Shown here: one piece after another, positions 1-5,096 of the stretch
Numbering within the stretch: position 1 is the stretch's first letter
Layout: each line of letters starts with the position of its first letter
Assembly (NCBI GenBank): GCA_002409455.1
Contig: DHNI01000048.1
Coordinates: 305 to 5,400, forward strand
Source of the DNA: Firmicutes bacterium UBA5420
GTDB lineage: Bacteria > Bacillota > Limnochordia > Darwinibacteriales > Darwinibacteriaceae
Direction: 5' to 3'
Length of the DNA: 5,096 nt
Program-made: the position numbers and the translations under genes
Notes under the pieces: model-generated
Told to the model about the DNA's origin: nothing
Seen by the model: the letters and a program-made list of their open reading frames with translations, nothing else
The model's database searches: none

Positions 1-989
1 TCCTCGTCGCCACCGCCCATTAACCAGTTCACTAGTAATTTTGCGGCGTTTGGATGCTGCGCGTGTCCGATAATGCCCACGCTATTTCCATAGGCAAATC
101 CGGCACTTGGCATTAGATCCCACAGAACAGCGAATTGGGCATCGCCAACGAGAACATCCCGATACTTAGATGACGTGGTTGCGCCAATTGCTGGTCGCTC
201 CAAATTATGTGCTGTAACTGCGTCTAAGACGTCCCTGGAGCCACTACCTAATCTGATTCCGTTGTCTAATAAGCGTTTGATCAATTCGAACCCTGCATTA
301 GGGGTGGTTAGTTCGATGGGCTTACCAAACACTCTCTCATAATCTGCAGCCACCGCTTCATGGTTCTCTACAAAACTAACCAGCCAGCTCATGGAACCGC
401 CGGCACGGAGTGGATCCCGAATAACCAAACCACCTTCCCATTCCGGAAGGGTGAGTTCCCAGATGCTCTCGATTGGCGGTGCGTCATAAGCAATGTCACT
501 ATATGCCAATACTACAGAGCCTAAACGTTGGATCAACAGGGGCTCTCTAAACTGCTCTGGGATAACCTCTTTTAACTCCGGAGGTACATAGTTGACGATC
601 ATATTTCTTTCAAACATGCTTGGAGCCATGTTGTCGATTTCGCACATAAACACGTCTGCATTGTGAATATTTGCTTGGTGCTCTCTTTCGATTTTCTCGT
701 ACACTTCTACGCTAGAAATATTGTAAGCTTCAACAGTAATGCCCGGATAAGCTTGTTCAAAGGATTGTGCCGCATCAAAGATCCGGCTGGTACTGGTGTA
801 AATAACTACTTTGCCTTCACTTTTTGCAGCCTCATAAACCGCATCCCAATCTTCTACTTCTGGAGCGTAAGGACCAAATTGACTGGCTTTTAGCCATTCG
901 TCGAAATCGCTAGCATACGCCACTGCATTGATAGCAAGAAAAGCTAGAATCATCAACACTAAGATAAACATGCCTTTGAATCTTTTCAT
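1..989 (-). CDS. ABC transporter substrate-binding protein, Fe(III)/AfuA-like type, paralog 1 (C-terminus cut by window edge)
   Basis: The gene reads leftward from an ATG at 989-987 and stays open to base 1, giving 329 codons; about 56 residues are missing if it matches its 385-residue neighbour. Residues 1-26 form a Sec signal peptide: MKR, a hydrophobic core, and an Ala-Tyr-Ala site before Ser27. There is no lipobox cysteine, so the mature protein should be soluble in the periplasm. Mature landmarks are the first-lobe segment SEGKVVIYTSTSR (near 58-70), a YPGITVEAY strand (about 81-89) and the YEKIEREH helix. These are typical of binding proteins of the ferric-iron, hexose-phosphate, polyamine and phosphonate uptake group. 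AAGGAG at 1005-1000 sits 10 bases before the start. The gene lies 67 bases behind the paralog at 1057-2214 and is probably cotranscribed with it. Ligand is unknown; family assignment is firm, substrate is not. Confidence 0.9.
   Translation of the reverse strand, partial: MKRFKGMFILVLMILAFLAINAVAYASDFDEWLKASQFGPYAPEVEDWDAVYEAAKSEGKVVIYTSTSRIFDAAQSFEQAYPGITVEAYNISSVEVYEKIEREHQANIHNADVFMCEIDNMAPSMFERNMIVNYVPPELKEVIPEQFREPLLIQRLGSVVLAYSDIAYDAPPIESIWELTLPEWEGGLVIRDPLRAGGSMSWLVSFVENHEAVAADYERVFGKPIELTTPNAGFELIKRLLDNGIRLGSGSRDVLDAVTAHNLERPAIGATTSSKYRDVLVGDAQFAVLWDLMPSAGFAYGNSVGIIGHAQHPNAAKLLVNWLMGGGDE
793..854. repeat. 62-base perfect direct repeat, copy in paralog 1
   Basis: Identical at every base to 2018-2079, 1225 bases away, the same offset as between the two start codons. 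It encodes residues 46-66. Synonymous sites are unchanged here although they differ often in other identical-protein stretches of the two genes. A second identical run of 25 bases follows at 901-925 and 2126-2150. Confidence 0.9.
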
Positions 990-1024
990 TACCATTCATC
1001 TCCTTCATGATGTTTTGGCTACTT

Positions 1025-1045
1025 AAAACTAATCTTTAGACTAGT
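1025..1045 (-). terminator. Hairpin between the two binding-protein genes
   Basis: On the minus strand ACTAGTC and GATTAGT pair in a seven-base stem with one G-U pair around the loop TAAA; the last stem base begins a four-T run. It lies between the paralog-2 stop at 1057 and the paralog-1 ribosome binding site at 1000-1005. The short, AT-rich stem suggests partial termination or a processing signal, which would lower expression of paralog 1 relative to paralog 2. Confidence 0.4.
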
Positions 1046-1056
1046 CGCTCAAACCT

Positions 1057-2214
1057 TTACATATGTGTAAGCCAAAAATCCATTAGTTCAACCTCTAAGT
1101 CAAAAGATTCTTGATCATCGTACCAATAATTGTACTCGCTAAGTGGCTTAAAAGGGTCAGGTACTTCTATGTCCGTACGGACAGAAAAATCACCTGGGTT
1201 GTTCCAGGGTTGGAAACCGGTATGTGCTTCATCACCACCGCCCATAAGCCAATTGACTAACAATTTGGCAGCATTAGGATGAGGCGCATTACCCAAGATG
1301 GCCAACTCACTCCCGGATGCATGTCCAGCACTTGGGGTAATATCCCAAAGTATCTCGAATTGACTAATGCCGTCCATTACGTCGCGATACTTATTTGAAT
1401 TGGTTGCCCCAATCGCTGGTCGATCCAGATTATGTGCTTGAACTGCGTCTAAGACATCCCTAGAGCCACTGCCCAATCTCATTCCATTGTCTAACAAGCG
1501 TTTGATGAGTTCGTAGCCAGCATTTGGCGTGGTCAGCTCGATAGGTTCTCCAAATACTTTCTCATAGTCTGCAGCCACTTCTTCATGATGTCTAACGAAG
1601 CTACCTAACCAACTCATGGAGCCAGCTGATCGAAGAGGATCACGGATTATTAGGCCGTTTTCCCATTCTGGCATAGTTAACTCCCAGATGCTTTCGATAG
1701 GAGGTTCATCGTACGCAATGGGGCTGTATGCTAAGACAACGGAAGCTATGCGGTGAACGAGAACAGGTTCTCTAAATTCCTCTGGAATCACATCCTTCAA
1801 TTCTGGAGGCACATAGTTAACAATCATGTTTCTATCAAACAAACTCTGAGCTATATTAGCTAGTGAGCTCATTACCACGTCAGCGTTCTGGATTTGGGCT
1901 GCGTGTTCTCTTTCGATTTTTTCGTATGTTTCAACTCCAGAAAGGTTGTAGGCTTCAACGGTGATCCCGGGATAAGCTCTTTCAAAAGATTGTGCTGCAT
2001 CAAAAATTCGGCTGGTGCTGGTGTAAATAACTACTTTGCCTTCACTTTTTGCAGCCTCATAAACCGCATCCCAATCTTCAACCTCAGGAGCATACGGGCC
2101 TAGTTGACTCGTTTTTAACCATTCATCGAAATCGCTAGCATACGCCACTGTGTTGACAGCAAGCAAAGCTAGAATCATCAACACCAAGACAAACATGTCT
2201 CTGAGCCTCTTCAT
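1057..2214 (-). CDS. ABC transporter substrate-binding protein, Fe(III)/AfuA-like type, paralog 2 (complete)
   Basis: A complete 385-residue periplasmic binding protein. Residues 1-26 are a Sec signal peptide ending Ala-Tyr-Ala, with no lipobox cysteine. The first lobe carries SEGKVVIYTSTSR, followed by YPGITVEAYNLSGVE and the NADVVM strand; the second lobe includes PIESIWELTMPEW, a conserved IRDPLR segment and HPNAAKLLVNWLM near residue 320, the usual late helix of this group. AGGGAGAT lies about 10 bases before the ATG, which supports the start. The protein aligns without any gap to the copy at 1-989; I count roughly 68 differences in 329 residues. The tyrosine pair used by classical ferric-binding proteins is not obvious: the likely region reads Asn-Lys-Tyr-Arg around residue 276. 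Iron is therefore not assured, and a sugar phosphate or other anion is equally possible. No permease or ATPase is next to it in the window. Confidence 0.93.
   Translation of the reverse strand: MKRLRDMFVLVLMILALLAVNTVAYASDFDEWLKTSQLGPYAPEVEDWDAVYEAAKSEGKVVIYTSTSRIFDAAQSFERAYPGITVEAYNLSGVETYEKIEREHAAQIQNADVVMSSLANIAQSLFDRNMIVNYVPPELKDVIPEEFREPVLVHRIASVVLAYSPIAYDEPPIESIWELTMPEWENGLIIRDPLRSAGSMSWLGSFVRHHEEVAADYEKVFGEPIELTTPNAGYELIKRLLDNGMRLGSGSRDVLDAVQAHNLDRPAIGATNSNKYRDVMDGISQFEILWDITPSAGHASGSELAILGNAPHPNAAKLLVNWLMGGGDEAHTGFQPWNNPGDFSVRTDIEVPDPFKPLSEYNYWYDDQESFDLEVELMDFWLTHM
2018..2079. repeat. 62-base perfect direct repeat, copy in paralog 2
   Basis: Partner of 793-854, in the same reading frame and at the same residues of the second binding protein. 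The duplicated unit as a whole includes the leader: both genes share a similar ATCTCC-containing region for roughly 40 bases before their start codons. Confidence 0.9.
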
Positions 2215-2273
2215 TATTATTCATCTCCCTTCACTGTTTTTTGGGCCAATAAGAATGCGGTTCTGCGCGTCTT

Positions 2274-2283
2274 ATCACCTCCT
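2274..2283 (-). promoter_or_regulatory. Strong Shine-Dalgarno-like sequence without a start codon
   Basis: Read on the minus strand this is AGGAGGTGAT, ten bases complementary to the 16S rRNA 3' end. No ATG, GTG or TTG follows at a working distance of five to ten bases; the embedded GTG is part of the motif, and the next TTG is over 20 bases away and opens only a ten-codon frame. It lies 60 bases before the paralog-2 start, which has its own AGGGAGAT site. It may be a ribosome standby site, a relict start or chance. Confidence 0.35.
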
Positions 2284-2293
2284 GGAACTTTCT

Positions 2294-2299
2294 ATTACA
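2294..2299 (-). promoter_or_regulatory. Possible -10 element upstream of the tandem binding-protein genes
   Basis: On the minus strand this reads TGTAAT, five of six matches to the -10 consensus. No good -35 element sits 16 to 18 bases further upstream. The 176-base gap after the TIM-barrel gene and the hairpin there make a separate promoter reasonable, but the support from sequence is thin. Confidence 0.22.
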
Positions 2300-2372
2300 A
2301 GGCTATCCAGTAGTAGGATTCATTTTCTTCAATAGTGTGTGAACGCCATCTACTGCCCTTTAATCTCTGCGC

Positions 2373-2390
2373 CAAAGCACCATTGCTTTG
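2373..2390 (-). terminator. Hairpin directly after the TIM-barrel gene (weak terminator or attenuator)
   Basis: Seven-base arms CAAAGCA and TGCTTTG flank a four-base loop and begin at the base right after the TIM-barrel stop codon. No T-run follows in the minus direction, so it does not look like a full intrinsic terminator. It could stabilise the 3' end or reduce readthrough into the binding-protein genes. Confidence 0.4.
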
Positions 2391-3257
2391 TTAGTTATCC
2401 AACATGGTGCGTAGGTTTTTAATGGAAGCAGTCAAGGCTTCTTTGCGATTCTCGGTATTCCCTGTCCAACGCATGGGGTAGAGTTCCAGATTATATACTC
2501 CTTGATATCCTCCATTGCGCAGAATAGTAAGGCAGTCTTTGACGTAACCGTCAATGTTAAGTAAAGGTCCATGTGTCCTTCCGTCTGGGCTAATATCATG
2601 GATATGGGTGTGTATGGTACGGTGGACAAACGCTTGATCCGGAAATGGTGGATGACCTTGTTTGATGTGATTAATTTGGCTATGGCCTATGTCCCAGCAG
2701 AAGCCCAGTGGTGTTGTGTTGGAAATTCGACCAGCTATGTTTAAAATCTCAGCATACGTGATGCCTATTGGCCCTCCTGGTTTCGCTCTGCAAATCTCCA
2801 AGGCTGGAATAAACAATGAATTCCGCTCCGCATAAGCATTAGCCAAGTTAGTTAAATCACTGGCAGTCATCGTTATAGCCTGCTGGTGACTTAAGGGTTC
2901 AACTACATTATGGCCATGAACGGTAACAGGGATTGCATCCGTAATCCCATGGGCAGTTAACGCGGCCCCAGCTACTTCGAATATTCTGGGCATCTCCCCA
3001 GGAGTTGTGTCCATGGGTAGCCAGCCATGGAACGTCGCGTTGTGACCTGCACCAATGACTTCATCCACTGCTTGCCTAATAAGTTCTGGATTTGTAGAGT
3101 CCGCTAGTTTATTGATCTCAATAGAACAGACTCCATGGTCGCCCAAATAGGCTAAGCAAGAGGATACGGTAGGGAAGATTTCGGTCCATAGGAGATCCGG
3201 CGGGCTACTTGCATTACCAGTAAGATAATTAATCGGAAGAGAAAAGCCTATTTTCAT
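2391..3257 (-). CDS. Sugar phosphate isomerase/epimerase-like TIM-barrel protein
   Basis: A 288-residue protein of the xylose isomerase-like TIM-barrel (AP endonuclease family 2) superfamily, probably cytoplasmic since no signal peptide is seen. Barrel strands are recognisable in order: MKIGFSLP (1-8), CSIEINKL (44-51), ATFHGWL (74-80), IPVTVHGHN (109-117), FIPALEI (149-155), LGFCWDIGHSQ (184-194), THIHDIS (217-223) and YNLELYP (255-261). Likely divalent-metal ligands are Glu154, Asp189, His192 or His218/His220, and Glu258, the pattern expected for isomerases and epimerases acting on sugars, sugar phosphates or inositols. I chose the ATG at 3257 because MKIGFS is the natural first barrel strand; an in-frame ATG at 3293 would add 12 residues that look non-family. 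Neither start has a strong ribosome binding site. It is upstream of and codirectional with the two binding-protein genes, so its substrate may be what they import. The exact reaction cannot be read from sequence. Confidence 0.85.
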   Translation of the reverse strand: MKIGFSLPINYLTGNASSPPDLLWTEIFPTVSSCLAYLGDHGVCSIEINKLADSTNPELIRQAVDEVIGAGHNATFHGWLPMDTTPGEMPRIFEVAGAALTAHGITDAIPVTVHGHNVVEPLSHQQAITMTASDLTNLANAYAERNSLFIPALEICRAKPGGPIGITYAEILNIAGRISNTTPLGFCWDIGHSQINHIKQGHPPFPDQAFVHRTIHTHIHDISPDGRTHGPLLNIDGYVKDCLTILRNGGYQGVYNLELYPMRWTGNTENRKEALTASIKNLRTMLDN

Positions 3258-3321
3258 ATGCTCACACTTTCTTGGATTGTTGTATATGGCCATATCCTAT
3301 TGTTTCTTACAATTCCTTACC

Positions 3322-3344
3322 GGAGGAAAAAATCCTCCTTTTTT
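3322..3344 (+). terminator. Plus-strand intrinsic terminator without a cognate gene
   Basis: GGAGGA (3322-3327) and TCCTCC (3333-3338) form a perfect six-pair stem around five A residues, followed by six T residues at 3339-3344. The polarity fits plus-strand termination only, since the minus-strand copy lacks a T-run after the stem. The only sequence before it on the plus strand is the antisense of the TIM-barrel gene. On the minus strand the same hairpin would lie in the 5' leader of that gene if transcription begins further right. Confidence 0.55.
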
Positions 3345-3575
3345 GTTTAACTAATTCATCGAACCTTAAATATGCGTTTACCCACTTTACAGAGGGCGAG
3401 GCAGATGGCATTAAAACTCACATTGTGTATTATTTTTTAACTGCATCGTCGCTAATAAGAAGGATTTTTTTCTTCTATAGATACTGGATAGGCAAGGAGA
3501 CAGGCGGGGCTAGAAAAAGGGTATGTCGAAAATGCGAATCCGCTGAACAAAAAAATATAATTATTAAAGAAGGTT

Positions 3576-3604
3576 TTAACTCTCATGTATCTAATATTTA
3601 CATT
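3576..3604 (+). promoter_or_regulatory. Possible promoter for the sugar-transport operon
   Basis: TTAACT at 3576-3581 and TACATT at 3599-3604 are separated by 17 bases and each match four of six consensus positions for a housekeeping promoter. Transcription would start near 3611, placing the operator at 3628-3641 shortly downstream. The region is AT-rich and other pairings are possible, including TAATAT at 3592 without a good partner. This is a weak call supported mainly by its position relative to the operator. Confidence 0.3.
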
Positions 3605-3627
3605 ATGCGGTGGTTGTGCTCAAGAAA

Positions 3628-3641
3628 TGTAACCGGTTGCA
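3628..3641 (+). promoter_or_regulatory. LacI/GalR-family operator (cre-like)
   Basis: TGTAACCGGTTGCA matches TGNAANCGNTTNCA at every fixed position, with the central CG typical of LacI/GalR-family operators and CcpA cre sites. It is a near-perfect palindrome; only the third and twelfth bases fail to pair. It ends 12 bases before the Shine-Dalgarno of the sugar-binding protein gene and 27 bases before its ATG, so a bound repressor would block initiation or early elongation. A sugar-responsive local regulator or a global catabolite regulator could bind; the sequence alone does not separate these. No regulator gene lies in the window. Confidence 0.72.
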
Positions 3642-3653
3642 TTGTCAAAAACT

Positions 3654-3660
3654 AAGGAGG
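3654..3660 (+). promoter_or_regulatory. Ribosome binding site deciding the start of the sugar-binding protein
   Basis: AAGGAGG, a full-strength Shine-Dalgarno, is 8 bases before the ATG at 3669. It rules out the longer in-frame TTG start at 3642, which would put this site inside the coding region and add nine non-signal-like residues ahead of the signal peptide. Confidence 0.9.
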
Positions 3661-3668
3661 TTTTGAAA

Positions 3669-4934
3669 ATGAAGAGGAGTATATTGGTCGTATTCAGTAT
3701 GGTGCTGGTGCTTGCTCTTTCCTTGGGGGTGTCTGCCCAAGGCGTTGTGACCATGATGGGCGTTTGGGGCGGCCAAGAATTAGAGGCCTTCCAAGAAGTA
3801 ATGGATGCGTTTACGGCTAAAACGGGCATTGCTGTGCAGTTTGAAGGTACCCGAGACCTGCCAACATTGCTGCAAACTCGTATTGCCGCTGGCAATCCTC
3901 CCGATGTTGCGGCCCTTCCTGGCCCTGGAGCTATGAAGGAGTATGTTGAACAAGGCGCGTTAGTTGACTTAAATAGTGTGCTTGATGTAGAGATGCTCAA
4001 TGAAGATGTGAACGATGCCTGGATCGAACTTGGCACCTATAAAGATGGTTTCTATGCCCTGATGTTTGCTGCTGATATCAAGAGTTTGGTTTGGTATCGC
4101 CCCGCTGAATTTGCGGCAAAGGGCTATGAGGTTCCCGTAACTTGGGATGAGATGGAAGCCTTAATGGATCGGATGGTGGCTAATGGTGATACTCCTTGGG
4201 CTATCGGTCTAGAAGCTGGCGCTGCCAGTGGCTGGGTTGCCACTGACTGGATTGAAGATATTATGCTCCGTACCGCAGGCCCTGATATCTACGATCAATG
4301 GGTCGATCACACCATCCCTTGGACTGACCCAAGAGTGCAAGAGGCCTTCGAGATTTTCGGTAAGATTGCCAGAAACAGCGATTATGTCTATGGCGGGCCG
4401 ATTACGGTGTTGTCCACGAACTTTGGCGACTCCGTAGCCGAGCTTTTTACCGATCCTCCACGTGCCATGATGCATCGTCAAGCGAGTTTTGTTACCAGCT
4501 TTATTCAAGACGCCAATCCCGACGTAGTCATAGGTGAGGATGTGGCCTTCTTTGGGTTTCCCATGATTAAACCAGAACATGGCAACCCTATGCTCGGTGC
4601 GGGGGATATGATCGGCCAGTTCAATAACACCCCTCAGGCGACGGAGTTCATGAACTTCCTGGCCAGTGCTGAAGCGCAGGAAATTTGGGCCAATCGGCTT
4701 GGGAAACTTGGTACCAATAACAAGATCGATCCCGCCGTGTATCCCGATGATCTAACTCGTGAAATGGCAAGACTTCTCAACGAGGCCGATGTTTTTCGAT
4801 TTGACGGTTCTGATTCTATGCCAGCTGCCGTTGGTGCCGGGTCGTTCTGGGAAGGCACCCTCATGTATGTAGGCGGCGATGATCTTGCCGATGTCCTGGA
4901 GTTTATCGAAAATGTGGCAGTAGACAGCTATTAG
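3669..4934 (+). CDS. Sugar ABC transporter substrate-binding protein (family 1, alpha-glucoside-binding AglE-like)
   Basis: A complete 421-residue extracellular solute-binding protein. Residues 1-23 are a Sec signal peptide ending Val-Ser-Ala before Gln24, with no lipobox cysteine. The first lobe contains WGGQELEAFQ (33-42), the family-typical AGNPPDVAALPGPG (74-87) and EQGALVDLN (94-102). The hinge and second lobe contain TDWIEDIMLRTAGP (192-205), YGGPITVLSTNFGD (241-254) and FTDPPRAMM (260-268), segments I associate with alpha-glucoside binders of the AglE type. The late helix TEFMNFLASAEAQEIW (325-340) is also typical. I start at the ATG at 3669 because AAGGAGG at 3654-3660 is 8 bases ahead; a TTG at 3642 would place that site inside the gene. 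A LacI-type operator lies just upstream. A terminator and a permease gene follow. Confident as a sugar-binding protein, moderate for glucosides. Confidence 0.93.
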   Translation: MKRSILVVFSMVLVLALSLGVSAQGVVTMMGVWGGQELEAFQEVMDAFTAKTGIAVQFEGTRDLPTLLQTRIAAGNPPDVAALPGPGAMKEYVEQGALVDLNSVLDVEMLNEDVNDAWIELGTYKDGFYALMFAADIKSLVWYRPAEFAAKGYEVPVTWDEMEALMDRMVANGDTPWAIGLEAGAASGWVATDWIEDIMLRTAGPDIYDQWVDHTIPWTDPRVQEAFEIFGKIARNSDYVYGGPITVLSTNFGDSVAELFTDPPRAMMHRQASFVTSFIQDANPDVVIGEDVAFFGFPMIKPEHGNPMLGAGDMIGQFNNTPQATEFMNFLASAEAQEIWANRLGKLGTNNKIDPAVYPDDLTREMARLLNEADVFRFDGSDSMPAAVGAGSFWEGTLMYVGGDDLADVLEFIENVAVDSY

Positions 4935-4959
4935 GCTTTCGGGACTATCTTTGAACTGT

Positions 4960-4987
4960 GGCGCGCCCTTGCCGGGCGTGCCTTTTT
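4960..4987 (+). terminator. Intrinsic terminator between binding protein and permease genes
   Basis: GGCGCGCCC (4960-4968) pairs with GGGCGTGCC (4974-4982) in a nine-pair stem with one G-U pair and a five-base loop, followed at once by five T residues (4983-4987). It lies between the binding-protein stop at 4934 and the permease start at 5009. Intrinsic or stabilising hairpins at this spot are common in sugar ABC operons, where partial readthrough keeps binding protein in excess over the membrane subunits. The permease would be expressed by readthrough unless it has its own promoter, which the 21-base gap after the T-run does not obviously supply. Confidence 0.85.
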
Positions 4988-5008
4988 AAGCCTGAAGGGG
5001 GAGTTTTG

Positions 5009-5096
5009 GTGAGGCGAAAAACAGGTGGCTTAACTCCGCTGATCTATGTGGGTCCAGCAGTCATCTTTCTCTTGATCTATCAAATGTACCCAGCTC
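5009..5096 (+). CDS. Sugar ABC transporter permease, MalF/AglF-type, N-terminal fragment
   Basis: Only the first 29 codons lie in the window. The start is GTG at 5009, five bases after GGGGGAG at 4997-5003; an in-frame TTG at 5006 would sit too close to that site. The peptide begins MRRKTGG, a short basic cytoplasmic tail, followed by a hydrophobic segment (about residues 9-25) that ends Gln-Met-Tyr-Pro-Ala. The first membrane helix of MalF-type permeases usually ends in such a Tyr-Pro motif. Position directly after a family-1 binding protein gene fits the usual order of binding protein, permease, permease. The coding start is well supported; the subfamily assignment relies mainly on context. 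Confidence 0.82.
   Translation, partial: MRRKTGGLTPLIYVGPAVIFLLIYQMYPA

Larger units (their letters stand above)
3294..3668. other. Divergent intergenic spacer
   Basis: This AT-rich stretch separates the minus-strand TIM-barrel gene from the plus-strand transport operon and must hold start signals for both. It contains the plus-strand terminator at 3322-3344, the weak promoter near 3576-3604, the operator at 3628-3641 and the ribosome binding site at 3654-3660. A small inverted repeat, ATTGT and ACAAT around five bases, spans 3299-3313 just before the TIM-barrel gene. A weak hairpin (AGAAG/CTTCT) lies at 3458-3476. I found no convincing minus-strand promoter. An open frame across the spacer looks non-coding. 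Confidence 0.6.

Noticed and set aside
663..2103. Two similar plus-strand open frames (663-893 and 1894-2103) antisense to the binding proteins
   Set aside because: They resemble each other only because the genes on the opposite strand are duplicates. Neither has a ribosome site or plausible composition.
3258..3293. ATG at 3293 as the start of the TIM-barrel protein
   Set aside because: The added 12 residues precede the first barrel strand, and AGGA lies too close to that ATG to act. Kept as an alternative only, since the ATG at 3257 also lacks a strong site.
3381..3396. A second LacI-type or cre-like operator near GGTAAACGCATA
   Set aside because: Only one half-site resembles the consensus; the other half does not pair or match.
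3643..3648. TTGACA on the minus strand as a -35 element for the TIM-barrel gene
   Set aside because: No acceptable -10 element lies 16 to 18 bases downstream on that strand, and the leader would be almost 400 bases long.
3272..3655. Open frame of 127 codons on the plus strand across the divergent spacer
   Set aside because: It runs through the terminator, AT-rich promoter region and operator, overlaps the start of the TIM-barrel gene in antisense, has no ribosome site and shows no recognisable protein features.
3642..3668. TTG at 3642 as the start of the sugar-binding protein
   Set aside because: It would place the strong AAGGAGG site inside the gene and precede the signal peptide with nine extra residues; the ATG at 3669 has ideal spacing.
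4209..4864. Small open frames inside the sugar-binding protein gene on both strands
   Set aside because: They are alternative-frame shadows of a well-supported coding region, with no ribosome sites or family features.

Overview
The window holds two sets of carbohydrate- or anion-uptake genes that diverge from a 375-base spacer at 3294-3668. The minus-strand arm (3257 down to 1) reads, in transcription order: a sugar phosphate isomerase/epimerase-type TIM-barrel protein, then two tandem copies of a periplasmic ABC-transporter substrate-binding protein of the Fe(III)/AfuA-like type. The second of these copies runs off the left edge. The plus-strand arm (3669 to the right edge) starts a sugar ABC-transporter operon: a family-1 solute-binding protein resembling alpha-glucoside binders, an intrinsic terminator, and the first 29 codons of a MalF-type permease.

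The most informative features are: (i) the two substrate-binding paralogs, exactly 1225 bases apart with no indel over 329 residues, about 79% identical by my hand count, but with a 62-base perfectly identical tract that suggests gene conversion; (ii) a perfect match to the LacI/GalR-family operator consensus just upstream of the plus-strand operon; (iii) a strong GC-rich terminator between the binding-protein gene and the permease gene; (iv) a plus-strand terminator in the divergent spacer with no gene in front of it.

All three binding proteins have Sec signal peptides ending in Ala-X-Ala with no lipobox cysteine, so they look like soluble periplasmic proteins. Shine-Dalgarno sequences are strong (AAGGAGG type) and base composition is moderate. 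Together this suggests a double-membraned, probably anaerobic, saccharolytic bacterium, such as a diderm Bacillota lineage, a Thermotogota-like or a spirochaete-like organism. That placement is a weak inference.

Functionally, the plus arm looks like regulated uptake of a glucoside. The minus arm joins a putative sugar-modifying enzyme to two related binding proteins, which may present different ligands to one transporter encoded further left, outside the window. I see no RNA genes, CRISPR arrays, transposases or defence genes. The region is mostly ordinary transport and metabolism with some unusual regulatory and duplication detail.
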